Made by a program: the position numbers and the translations under genes
Assembly: GCA_946624005.1 (NCBI GenBank)
Contig: CAMORS010000001.1
Coordinates: forward strand, 22,035 to 86,034
DNA from: an uncultured Prevotella sp.
GTDB lineage: Bacteria > Bacteroidota > Bacteroidia > Bacteroidales > Bacteroidaceae
Length of the DNA: 64,000 bases
Reading direction: 5' to 3'
In this document: positions 1-7,349 of the stretch, one piece after another
Layout: every line of letters starts with the position of its first letter
How positions within the stretch are numbered: position 1 is the stretch's first letter
The notes under the pieces: model-generated
What the model was told of the DNA's origin: nothing
What the model saw: the letters and a program-made list of their open reading frames with translations, nothing else
The model's database searches: none

Positions 1-984
1 TATCAGCCCGACGAGGTCATCATGACGACAGGAGTCGTTCCAGCCCTCTCTGCCATCGTGCGCGGACTGACTCTGCCGGGCGACAAAGTGCTGTTACTGT
101 CGCCTGTCTACAACTGCTTCTTCTCGAGCATACGCAACCAGGGGTGCATCGTGGAAGATTGTCCCTTGCACTATGAGGTGGTAACGCTTACCGACAAGAC
201 GTCGGTTGGTGAGCCAGTCGAACAAAAGGAAGGCCGATACACCATCGACTGGGAAGCCTTCGAGCGACAGTGTGCCGACCCGAAGGTGCGCCTCTTCCTC
301 TTCTGCAACCCTCACAACCCCGCTGGACGTGTATGGACACGCGATGAGGTGCAGCGCATCCACGACATCTGTATGCGCAACGAGGTCTTCGTCGTAGCCG
401 ACGAGATACACTGCGAGTTCACCCGTCCGGGTACGGAGTATTGCTCGTATGCATCGCTCGGCGAGGAGGCGCGCCGCAACTGCGCCCTCTGTGTGGCTGC
501 CTCGAAGGCTTTCAACATTGCCGGACTGCAGACGGCCCATATCCTCGTGGCCGACCCTCATCGCCGTGAACGCATCGACAGCGCCATCAACCTGCACGAG
601 GTGTGCGATGTCAACCCCTTCGGCATCATCGCCACACAAGAGGCTTACACCGAGGGCGGAGCAGAGTGGCTGCGCCAACTCAACGAATATATCTGGGATA
701 ACTATCAGCTGCTGCTTCATACTTTCCGCGAGCAGCTGCCGCAGTTCCCCGTTGTCAAGCTCGAGGGAACCTATTTGGCATGGGTCGACTGCGAGGTGCT
801 CGGACGCTCTTCTGTCGAGATAGCCCAAGTGCTCTGCAGTCAATATGGTGTATGGGTGAACGACGGCGAGATGTACGGAGCCATGCAGCGCCCCTTTGTC
901 CGTGTCAACCTGGCCTGCCCGCGTGCCATCCTCGCTGAGGGCCTGCAGCGAATGGTTGCCGGCATGAAGGACCTATGCCGTTGA
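1..984 (+). CDS. MalY/PatB-type PLP-dependent C-S lyase (aminotransferase class I/II fold), 5' end outside window
   Basis: The frame is open from base 1, so the start codon and N-terminus lie upstream of the window. The protein is a fold-type I PLP enzyme. NPHNPAGRVW followed by VVADEIHCEF gives the Asn and Asp that hold the cofactor, and SKAFNIAGLQ contains the Schiff-base lysine. The DEIHCEF and SKAFNIAGLQ pairing is typical of the MalY/PatB group, which cleaves the C-S bond of cystathionine or cysteine to give pyruvate, ammonia and a thiol. A plain aminotransferase cannot be excluded. The gene is convergent with the endonuclease gene that follows; an inverted repeat lies between them. Confidence 0.85.
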   Translation, partial: YQPDEVIMTTGVVPALSAIVRGLTLPGDKVLLLSPVYNCFFSSIRNQGCIVEDCPLHYEVVTLTDKTSVGEPVEQKEGRYTIDWEAFERQCADPKVRLFLFCNPHNPAGRVWTRDEVQRIHDICMRNEVFVVADEIHCEFTRPGTEYCSYASLGEEARRNCALCVAASKAFNIAGLQTAHILVADPHRRERIDSAINLHEVCDVNPFGIIATQEAYTEGGAEWLRQLNEYIWDNYQLLLHTFREQLPQFPVVKLEGTYLAWVDCEVLGRSSVEIAQVLCSQYGVWVNDGEMYGAMQRPFVRVNLACPRAILAEGLQRMVAGMKDLCR

Positions 985-1001
985 AGCCTTATTTCTTTTG
1001 A

Positions 1002-1059
1002 ACGCAAAGACGCAGAGTTTAAAATAATGCAGAAAAAAAGAATCTCTGCGTCTTTGCGT
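1002..1059. repeat. Inverted repeat between convergent genes (16-bp perfect arms)
   Basis: The arm at 1002-1017 (acgcaaagacgcagag) is the exact reverse complement of 1044-1059, with a 26-base loop. The second arm continues into more CTCTGCGT and TTTGCGT words up to 1068. It sits between two convergent genes and could end transcription from both sides, although no long U-run follows. The CGCAAAGACGCAGAG wording is a recurrent intergenic phrase in unrelated bacterial genomes, so it may be a mobile or recombinogenic repeat and not a plain terminator. Confidence 0.75.
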
Positions 1060-1137
1060 CTCTGCGTTTTAAATAAAGTTTCGTACATCGAAAAAACGGA
1101 AGTAACCTCACTCCTCGCTTCCCGCTCCTCGAAATAA

Positions 1138-2064
1138 TCACAGCCCCCAGGCGCTGAGCGGCAAGGCCCGTTCCACCTGCCCCTCGATGTCGTCGGGCAG
1201 GTTGCAGAAGAAATCGATGCCCGTACGGGCCTCCAGCTCGTCGATGCTGAGGGCATAGTCGGTGAGGGCGTCGTAGCCGTGCACCTCGTTGTTGTGCGGG
1301 AACCACAGCGCCAGGCCGCGATAGCCGGTGTTGTTCTTGTAGAGCAGGGCGACGAAGAAATATTTCGGGACGATGAGCTTGCCGTCGATACGCTGCAGCA
1401 CACCATCCTCGGCCCCACCTTCCAAGTAGACGCGGTCGATGGTGCCACCTTTTACGATGTAGAGCGTGTCGCTGGTGTTCTTCGGCGTCCACTGGCGCAC
1501 CTTGTTCTCCATGGTGAGCCATACCCCGCCACTGTTGCCGCTGCCGTTGAAGTTCTTATATTGCGGCTGCATGTTGGTGAGAAAGAAAGTCTGATAGTTG
1601 GCTTCGGCCGAATAGAGACGGTCGGCCGACGGGCAGATATGACCGTGGTCGAAGCCCGAGCCCCAGTAGTAGTCGTTGTCGAGATAGTACGACCGAGGCA
1701 GGTCGGGATCCATCGGATACTGCGGGTCGCCGTAATAGCGGCTCGTGTGACTCTCTGCCGCCCGCCGCGTCATCTGATAGGCCGTCCACCGCTGCGACTT
1801 CTTCTCATAGTCCCATTCCACGCTGAAGTTCACGCCGTCGGGGTCTACCCTGTCGCTCGTCTTGTGTACGAGCAGGATGGTGCCACTGTCCTTCAGGCGC
1901 GGCATCTCCATGCGTGCCGCCTCGCTATATTCGGTGGTACGGTTGCGGTTGGCGTTGGTCTGCTGAGGGGTTGTCTCGTCGGAGCTGCTGTCGCTGCTAC
2001 AGCCGTTCAGAATGAAGGCCGCCAGCAGCAGCCCCCCTATCAATAGCTGTCTTGTCGTCTTCAT
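1138..2064 (-). CDS. DNA/RNA non-specific endonuclease (NUC family), predicted lipoprotein
   Basis: 308 residues. The N-terminus is a lipoprotein signal peptide with Cys22 in LNGC followed by a Ser/Asp-rich linker, so the enzyme should be anchored to a membrane, probably facing outward. The core carries the beta-beta-alpha-metal signature FDHGHICPSADR at about 138-149, with His142 as expected general base, and TNMQPQ followed by conserved Asn residues for Mg2+ binding. The classic DRGH reads DHGH here, so the Arg is replaced by His. Family members cleave DNA and RNA without sequence preference. The role is probably nucleic acid scavenging outside the cytoplasm. It follows L31 on the same strand after a terminator. 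Its leader is a four-base repeat tract. Confidence 0.88.
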   Translation of the reverse strand: MKTTRQLLIGGLLLAAFILNGCSSDSSSDETTPQQTNANRNRTTEYSEAARMEMPRLKDSGTILLVHKTSDRVDPDGVNFSVEWDYEKKSQRWTAYQMTRRAAESHTSRYYGDPQYPMDPDLPRSYYLDNDYYWGSGFDHGHICPSADRLYSAEANYQTFFLTNMQPQYKNFNGSGNSGGVWLTMENKVRQWTPKNTSDTLYIVKGGTIDRVYLEGGAEDGVLQRIDGKLIVPKYFFVALLYKNNTGYRGLALWFPHNNEVHGYDALTDYALSIDELEARTGIDFFCNLPDDIEGQVERALPLSAWGL

Positions 2065-2103
2065 GTCTATCTATCTGTCTACCTGTCTATCTTTCTATCT
2101 GTC
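2065..2103 (-). repeat. Four-base repeat tract in the endonuclease leader
   Basis: About ten consecutive copies of an NTCT unit (on the plus strand) lie immediately in front of the endonuclease start codon. On the coding strand this is a purine-rich AGAN tract occupying the ribosome-loading region. Short-unit tracts like this can change length by slippage, so expression of the nuclease could vary. Confidence 0.7.
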
Positions 2104-2159
2104 AAAAAAAACAATGAGAGCATCAGCGTGTATATGCAACTACACTCTAATGCTCTCAT
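2104..2159 (-). terminator. Rho-independent terminator of rpmE2
   Basis: Arms 2114-2123 and 2150-2159 pair perfectly (atgagagcat with atgctctcat), and inner GTGTA/TACAC can extend the stem. On the minus strand the hairpin is followed by a run of eight T (the A-run at 2103-2110). It lies 23 bases after the L31 stop. Confidence 0.85.
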
Positions 2160-2182
2160 ATTCGTCAAGCCTCTATGTGCTA

Positions 2183-2440
2183 TTATTTCTTTCCAGTGCT
2201 CTTGGCGTAGCGGCTCATGAAGCGATCCACGCGACCGGCCGTGTCGACGAGCTTGCTCTTACCAGTGTAGAACGGGTGAGAGGTGCTGGAGATTTCTACT
2301 TTTACCATCGGGTAAGTTTCGCCTTCAAATTCCACTGTCTCTGTAGTCTTGCATGTGGAACGTGTAAGGAACATATCGCCGTTGGACATGTCACGGAACA
2401 CGACGGGGCGATAGTTTTCGGGGTGAATACCTTTTTTCAT
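2183..2440 (-). CDS. rpmE2: 50S ribosomal protein L31, type B (zinc-free form)
   Basis: 85 residues starting [15 protein letters not shown], a near-standard L31 start. It lacks the CxxC pair of zinc-binding L31, which defines the type B paralogue. The [14 protein letters not shown] stretch and the basic C-terminus fit the family. The frame stays open 105 bases further upstream, but that extension would run through the promoter, so the start at 2440 is preferred. A promoter at 2481-2513 and a terminator at 2104-2159 make it a single-gene unit. Confidence 0.95.
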   Translation of the reverse strand: MKKGIHPENYRPVVFRDMSNGDMFLTRSTCKTTETVEFEGETYPMVKVEISSTSHPFYTGKSKLVDTAGRVDRFMSRYAKSTGKK

Positions 2441-2480
2441 TGTTATTGTTACTGATTGATTGATAATTACATTTTGGGCT

Positions 2481-2513
2481 GCAAAGGTACAGACTTTTCG
2501 CCATACCACCAAA
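2481..2513 (-). promoter_or_regulatory. Bacteroidota-type promoter for rpmE2
   Basis: Minus-strand -7 box TACCTTTGC at 2481-2489 and -33 TTTG at 2510-2513, separated by 20 bases. This matches the TTTG / TAnnTTTG consensus of the Bacteroidota primary sigma factor. Confidence 0.85.
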
Positions 2514-2563
2514 CTTTTTCCGTCTTTTTTGCTATTTTTCCGCAATTTGTTGCTCCGCCAGCT

Positions 2564-4471
2564 TCAGAAGCTCCAGTGGATGCCTGCCATGAAGGTGGCG
2601 CGGGGCATGGGATAGCCAAGGTTGAGCTCGTAGCGTTGCGCCAGCAGGTTTTCGCCGCGCAGCCAGAGGCTCATGCCTTTCGCTACGGCATAGCTGACAG
2701 AGGCGTTGAGCAGACAGCAGTCCTCACGCTGTTCGTTGTCGCCGACGGCGGTATAGAGTCCGCTGAGATATTGAAGGGCGGCACCTACCGTCCATCGCCG
2801 ACATCGGTAATCAGCACCGACGAATCCTTTGTAGGTGGGTGCTGCGACGACGGGATGCTGCATGTGGAGCAGCGAATGGTTGGTGGTGAGATGCCAATGG
2901 CTGTTGATGTCGTAGGCAGCCTCCAGCTCGGCACCATAGTTCTCTATCTCACCCGTATTGACATTGCGTCCGCCAACAGTCTGTATCATGTTGTCGCCCT
3001 TGATATAGAACAGGTTGGCACCGTAGCTGAAAGAGCCGACACGGTGGTGCCACGACAGTTCGTAGTTCCACAGTCGTTCGGCCCGCAGCGAGTCGTGATT
3101 GGCCGTGCCGTACATGTACATCTCGCGCGTGGTGGGGTTGCGGAATCCCTTGCTCACCATCAGCTTCAAGGCACCCTCCGGCATCAGTCGCGCCACAGCG
3201 CCCACTTGCGGCACCCATTCGCCACCGGCTGTAGAGTGGTGGTCGTAGCGCAAACCGGCATCGACCGTCAGCCATGAGGCAAAATCCTGGCGGAAGTCGG
3301 CATAGGCTCCCACCTCGTTCTCGTGGGTGTGGGTGCTCTGCATCAGTCGGCGCTGGGTGACAACCGTCTCGCCTGTCTTCCGGTCGGTATACCAGGCACG
3401 TCCGTAAATGTGCTGATAGTCGAAGCCGACGGTCAGGCGGTTGCCTTCAAACAAGCGTGCGCTCTGATACCACGAGACACCGGCCACAGCATCGCGCGAA
3501 CGGAACAGGTCGGTTTGCGGTGTACCACCGTCGGCATTGTAGCCGTCGTTGATCTTATGTCGTCCGAAGTTGTCGTAGACGCTCAGTGCTCCGCTGGTGT
3601 TGTCGTAATGGTTCTCGACCACCAGGCTGGCGGCACCTCGCGTTATCCATTGGTCGTTCTGCAGCTTGGGCTGCTGTGTGGTACCAGGATTGCTGGCATT
3701 GAAGTGGGTCAGGTCGATGTCGACGTAGGCATTCCAATGGGCCGAGAGGTAGTAGCCCAGCTTCAGGTAGCCGCCATACTGTTCGAAGCCCATGCACGGA
3801 CGGTGGTTGTCCGTGCGGCCGTACTGTGCGGCCACAGTGCTGCTGAAGCGTCCGTGGCGCACCTGGTTGGAAAGCTCGGCCTGGAAGGTTCCGTAGCTGC
3901 CCGCACCGACATTGAGATGGGTGGCCGTATGGTTGCCTTCGGCAGGCCGCCGCGTGACGATGTTCATCACGCCGCCCATGGCATTGCTTCCGTAGAGCAC
4001 GGAAGCCGGACCGCGCAACACCTCTACCCGCTCGGCCATCAGCGTCTGATAGCTGTCGCTGATAGGGTGGCCGTAGACACCATTATACTGCGGGTGGCCG
4101 TCGATGAGCACGAGCATCTGCCCCGCGCCCCCAGAGATACCACGCAGACTGATTCCGCCAGCGGCTCCCGTGGAGACGCCATAGCCCATCATCGAGCGCG
4201 AGGTGACCATCAGTCCTGGCACCTGCTGCATCACCGTGGGCAGGAGCGAGGACTGGTGCTGGCGGGTGAGTGTCTCGCGCCCCACGACGGTCACCGTCAT
4301 GGGCAGATGGCGCACGTCGACAGCATGCCGCGAACCCGTCACCACCACCTCCTGCAGCGCCACCGAGTCGCTGACGTGGCCGGTGCCCGTCTTGTCTGCC
4401 TGAGCAGGTGTCTTCATGAGGAACATGCTCACGACGGTTGCTGCGAGCACGCTAAGTTTTCTTTTGTCCAT
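2564..4471 (-). CDS. TonB-dependent outer-membrane receptor (siderophore/vitamin type)
   Basis: 635 residues from the ATG at 4471; a TTG two codons earlier is less likely. A signal peptide is followed by ALQEVVVTGSR, the usual start of the plug. The plug carries VPGLMV, ISLRGI, VLIDGHP and VEVLRGPASVLYGSNAMGGVMNI at roughly 80-175, all standard plug signatures. The remainder reads as a 22-strand barrel ending in Phe (WSF). There is no N-terminal carboxypeptidase-like domain and no SusD partner, which favours a receptor for a small ligand such as a siderophore, haem, cobalamin or metal over a glycan. The substrate cannot be told from sequence. A -7 box lies just upstream at 4512-4520. Confidence 0.9.
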   Translation of the reverse strand: MDKRKLSVLAATVVSMFLMKTPAQADKTGTGHVSDSVALQEVVVTGSRHAVDVRHLPMTVTVVGRETLTRQHQSSLLPTVMQQVPGLMVTSRSMMGYGVSTGAAGGISLRGISGGAGQMLVLIDGHPQYNGVYGHPISDSYQTLMAERVEVLRGPASVLYGSNAMGGVMNIVTRRPAEGNHTATHLNVGAGSYGTFQAELSNQVRHGRFSSTVAAQYGRTDNHRPCMGFEQYGGYLKLGYYLSAHWNAYVDIDLTHFNASNPGTTQQPKLQNDQWITRGAASLVVENHYDNTSGALSVYDNFGRHKINDGYNADGGTPQTDLFRSRDAVAGVSWYQSARLFEGNRLTVGFDYQHIYGRAWYTDRKTGETVVTQRRLMQSTHTHENEVGAYADFRQDFASWLTVDAGLRYDHHSTAGGEWVPQVGAVARLMPEGALKLMVSKGFRNPTTREMYMYGTANHDSLRAERLWNYELSWHHRVGSFSYGANLFYIKGDNMIQTVGGRNVNTGEIENYGAELEAAYDINSHWHLTTNHSLLHMQHPVVAAPTYKGFVGADYRCRRWTVGAALQYLSGLYTAVGDNEQREDCCLLNASVSYAVAKGMSLWLRGENLLAQRYELNLGYPMPRATFMAGIHWSF

Positions 4472-4511
4472 ATCCAATTAGATGCTTTTTGTTGATTCTG
4501 AAAAACGTGGT

Positions 4512-4520
4512 GCAAAGTTA
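4512..4520 (-). promoter_or_regulatory. -7 element (TAACTTTGC) for the TonB-dependent receptor
   Basis: A TAACTTTGC box on the minus strand lies 41 bases before the ATG at 4471. No clear TTTG -33 box is seen at the usual distance, so this may be an activated promoter. Confidence 0.6.
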
Positions 4521-4583
4521 CGGAATTGCACAGACTATCCTTCACTTTTCGAGAAACATTTATAGAAGATTATGATTATCTTC

Positions 4584-5882
4584 CTACTTGCCTTGCCAAA
4601 AAGGGAAACCGACGACAAATTCGGTAAGGTCGGCCTTGGTAAGATGGGCCTTGATGCTGAATCCCACGCGCAAACCTCCCCATCGGGGGAAGTGATAAGA
4701 TAGTCCGATGCGTTCGTAATAAGGCTTCTCCACCTCGCGGGCGTGGTCGCCCATCCGGCGGAAGAGATAGGCACCAAGCGACATGTCGACCGAGAGCTGG
4801 TGGTAGTAGGCCTCGTGGCGGAGCGCAAGACCGACAGACCACGGACTGGTAGGCGACGACGAGGGCATGGGCAGGTGGTCGTAGTAGGTGCCGTAGAACA
4901 CGTCGGCACCAACTCCCGAGGCCCACCGCCGGGCATAGCGGCACATCAGGTCGGCACTGGCCGAATAGGCGGCATACAGGCGGAAGTGGCTCGTACGATA
5001 GTCAGGAGCGCCAGGGGGTGTGCGGAACTGCGTCTGCTGCCAGTCCTCGAGGAGCGTCTTGCCGCCGACACCCAGTCGCAGCATGGCATACCAGTGACGG
5101 GGAAACGGCGACCGAGGACTGTTCGGGGTAGGAGATACGAGGTACGTTGGGCGAGAATTTTTGTGATGAGACAGGCCGGACCGGATGCCCACGACGGGCG
5201 TGATATGGTTCTCGCCCTTGTTGGGTCGCGCCAGGGCACCGTTGCTATGATGGCCGTAGAGCACACCGCCGACAAGTTCGTGACGCGGCGACAGCCGATA
5301 GGAAGCCAGCAGCCCCAGTCCAACATAGATGGTCAGTCGCGAGCCGATGAGCTCGTTGTCGACATTCGTCCGCGGATTGTAGGGATGGTTGCCAAAGGCG
5401 ATGCCCGTGCGCAGGGTGTAGGCCAACTGCCACCGTTGGCAGCGGAGCAGCGGTCGGTCGAAGGCTCCATAAAGGGTGAGGAAGTGGCCCAGGCGCGAGT
5501 CGTAGTCGACCATCTCGGCCATTCCCCATGCCGGATCGGGCGTGCGGCGCATCGTGACATCGTAGTTCAGAGAGAGCTTGGCGCCCAGGCTCAACGTAGG
5601 ATAGCCGTAGTCGGCATCTGTACCATCGTCGTCGGGCCCCGCAGTGGGGATGCTCAGCTCTGCCCCCAACACAAAGCCATCCTTGTGGCGCAGCCATTTG
5701 CGTTCGTAGCCATCGATGGCTATCTGGCGCGAAGGGCCGGCATACACGGTGACGGCTTGTCGGCAAAGCGTGTCATGGGGCTCGGCAGCACGACTCCCTA
5801 CCCCACCTGCCAGCATCGTCAGGAGCAGGAGGAGCCCACGGCTGCCTCGTCGGTGAGGGTGCTCGTTACAGGATGTTCGCAT
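4584..5882 (-). CDS. PagL/acyloxyacyl-hydrolase-like outer-membrane lipid A deacylase
   Basis: 432 residues. The start at 5882 was chosen because it gives a signal peptide (RGLLLLLTMLAGG...) and leaves 8 bases after the upstream gene; longer readings run through that gene. The protein reads as an outer-membrane barrel. YGHHSNGA at about 209-216 matches the His-x-Ser-Asn motif of PagL-type lipid A 3-O-deacylases, and Glu224 is placed suitably for the third catalytic residue. The expected role is removal of an acyl chain from lipid A at the cell surface. The protein is much longer than PagL (about 170 residues), as is usual for Bacteroidota members. Residues 241-260 (PTYLVSPTPNSPRSPF region) look like a translated low-complexity repeat. 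It forms a two-gene unit with the DUF308 gene. Confidence 0.72.
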   Translation of the reverse strand: MRTSCNEHPHRRGSRGLLLLLTMLAGGVGSRAAEPHDTLCRQAVTVYAGPSRQIAIDGYERKWLRHKDGFVLGAELSIPTAGPDDDGTDADYGYPTLSLGAKLSLNYDVTMRRTPDPAWGMAEMVDYDSRLGHFLTLYGAFDRPLLRCQRWQLAYTLRTGIAFGNHPYNPRTNVDNELIGSRLTIYVGLGLLASYRLSPRHELVGGVLYGHHSNGALARPNKGENHITPVVGIRSGLSHHKNSRPTYLVSPTPNSPRSPFPRHWYAMLRLGVGGKTLLEDWQQTQFRTPPGAPDYRTSHFRLYAAYSASADLMCRYARRWASGVGADVFYGTYYDHLPMPSSSPTSPWSVGLALRHEAYYHQLSVDMSLGAYLFRRMGDHAREVEKPYYERIGLSYHFPRWGGLRVGFSIKAHLTKADLTEFVVGFPFWQGK

Positions 5883-5890
5883 GAGAATGG

Positions 5891-6523
5891 TCAGGACGTC
5901 ACCTCCACATATTCCACCTCGTCGGCCTGCTCTATCTGTCGCGGTGCCTCGTCGGCCTGCGGGTGTTGCTGTTCGTAGAGCCGGCGGGCACGATAGACCT
6001 TGATGCCACAGACGGCCTCGAAGATGGCATAGACCATGAGCGACCAGCCCAGCAGGCGGAAAGGCAGGGCTGCCATCTCTTGCGGACGGGCCATCAGATA
6101 GACAGCGACGAGCAAGACCACGGCGGGGAAGAGCCAATATAATAAAGGTACGCGCGCGTATCTAACGATGCTGGCCAGGTTGACAAACTGATTGATGGCT
6201 CCCAAGATGAGGATGGCGGCCATCGAATACATCACGCCAGTGACGAAGGTGGCGGGCATCAACATGAGCACGCCGCCCAAAATCATGCTGCCCAGGCCCA
6301 CAATGGGAAAGGTGGGCACCAGCACGGCCTGTGCGTCAGGGGCAGTGCGGGCGCGCCGCTTCTCGGTGTAGTAGACGATAACGGAGACCAGTCCCGACAC
6401 GAGGAACATAGCCCCGAAGGCGATGGTTGTCCAGCGCACCATCTCGGTGCGATACATCACGAGCAGATAGCCGGCAACGGCGGCACAGACGGCTCGTAGC
6501 AAGGAGGTTTGCAGTATTTTCAT
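5891..6523 (-). CDS. DUF308 (HdeD-like) multi-pass membrane protein
   Basis: 210 residues with about six hydrophobic spans arranged in pairs: residues 10-25, 32-50, a cytoplasmic Arg-rich loop, 72-88, 95-112, 128-145 and 150-170. This is the DUF308/HdeD layout. The family name comes from an E. coli acid-resistance protein, but the biochemical role is unknown. The C-terminus is charged (EAPRQIEQADEVEYVEV). It lies 8 bases upstream of the PagL-like gene on the same strand, so the two are probably co-transcribed, suggesting a shared envelope role. Its promoter overlaps that of the divergent phosphatase gene. Confidence 0.75.
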   Translation of the reverse strand: MKILQTSLLRAVCAAVAGYLLVMYRTEMVRWTTIAFGAMFLVSGLVSVIVYYTEKRRARTAPDAQAVLVPTFPIVGLGSMILGGVLMLMPATFVTGVMYSMAAILILGAINQFVNLASIVRYARVPLLYWLFPAVVLLVAVYLMARPQEMAALPFRLLGWSLMVYAIFEAVCGIKVYRARRLYEQQHPQADEAPRQIEQADEVEYVEVTS

Positions 6524-6544
6524 GTGAAATAGGCTTTTTTATTT

Positions 6545-6576
6545 GCAAAAATACAAAAACATATTGGATGCTGCAA
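6545..6576 (-). promoter_or_regulatory. Promoter for the DUF308/PagL-like pair
   Basis: Minus-strand TATTTTTGC at 6545-6553, with a TTG (CAA at 6574-6576) about 20 bases away. It overlaps the opposing promoter at 6564-6595. Confidence 0.65.
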
Positions 6577-6595
6577 TTATTTTTCTTAATTTTGC
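6564..6595 (+). promoter_or_regulatory. Promoter for the histidine phosphatase gene
   Basis: TTG at 6564-6566 and TAATTTTGC at 6587-6595 with a 20-base spacer. Its -33 region overlaps the -33 region of the divergent promoter, so the two polymerase sites should compete. Confidence 0.75.
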
Positions 6596-6623
6596 GCCAA
6601 AATTGAAAACTTAGGGTAAGAAA

Positions 6624-7130
6624 ATGATAAAAATGTACTTAGTGAGGCATGGTGAGACCGTCGACAACGTCAACCAGACGCTGCAGGGACAGACCGACGG
6701 TCGCCTCAACGCCAACGGCATCCGCATGGCCCACGAGGTGGCGCGCCGCATGGCCCACGAACCCATCGACGCCTTCATCTCGAGCGACCTGGGGCGCTGT
6801 GTGCACACATGCCGCATCATTGCCGAGCCCCACGGGAAACCTGTCGTCGAGACACCCCTGCTGCGCGAACGCGACTGGGGCAGCTTCACGGGCAGGTTTA
6901 TCCCCGACCTGAAGGGTATAGAGTGGCCCGACGACATCGAGACAACCGAGCAGATGTACGGTCGCGGCGAGCAGTTTCTCGCGTGGATTCGTCGCCACTA
7001 CGACGGGCAGACGCTCCTCGTCGTTGGTCACGGCATCATCAACCGCGTGCTGCTGTCCATCGTCTCGGGCAAGCCGATGCACGAGATTGAGAAGATGAAG
7101 AACGCCGAGGTGAGGACGTTGGATGTTTGA
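6624..7130 (+). CDS. Histidine phosphatase family protein (phosphoglycerate-mutase-like)
   Basis: 168 residues. RHGE at 8-11 holds the phosphorylated His9. ERDWGSFTG near 82-90 gives the second acidic/Arg patch, and VVGHGIINR gives the second catalytic His136. The protein is shorter than a true phosphoglycerate mutase and lacks its insertions, so a small-molecule phosphatase (cobalamin-pathway or fructose-bisphosphatase type) is more likely. The substrate cannot be assigned. It is a single-gene unit with its own promoter, convergent with dnaX. Confidence 0.88.
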   Translation: MIKMYLVRHGETVDNVNQTLQGQTDGRLNANGIRMAHEVARRMAHEPIDAFISSDLGRCVHTCRIIAEPHGKPVVETPLLRERDWGSFTGRFIPDLKGIEWPDDIETTEQMYGRGEQFLAWIRRHYDGQTLLVVGHGIINRVLLSIVSGKPMHEIEKMKNAEVRTLDV

Positions 7131-7194
7131 ACGTTGAAGGTTGATGTGGGCCGCGACGTGTCGCAACCGTATCAAGGGTTGAGGATTGAAGTAT

Positions 7195-7231
7195 AAAAAA
7201 AGGAACCATGCTCTCTCGGAAACACGGCTCC
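7195..7231 (-). terminator. Rho-independent terminator of dnaX
   Basis: On the minus strand GGAGCCGTG pairs with CATGGTTCC (nine pairs, two of them G-U) across a 12-base loop and is followed by seven T. It lies about 120 bases after the dnaX stop. The remaining bases between 7131 and 7349 show no gene; 7131-7190 contains loose GTTGAAGGTTGA words. Confidence 0.75.
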
Positions 7232-7349
7232 CACCTATCTGTCTAACTATATGTAAGAGTAAAGGTACTTGTAAACCCGCGGCAAATTTACTACTTTATT
7301 TCGAATTAACGAAATATATCGCAAGAAAAATAAGAATTTTTATATAAAA

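Noticed and set aside
2441..2545. Longer L31 start
   Set aside because: The extension covers the promoter, and L31 proteins start at MKKGIHP.
2564..4471. SusC-type receptor
   Set aside because: The N-terminal carboxypeptidase-like domain and a SusD neighbour are missing.
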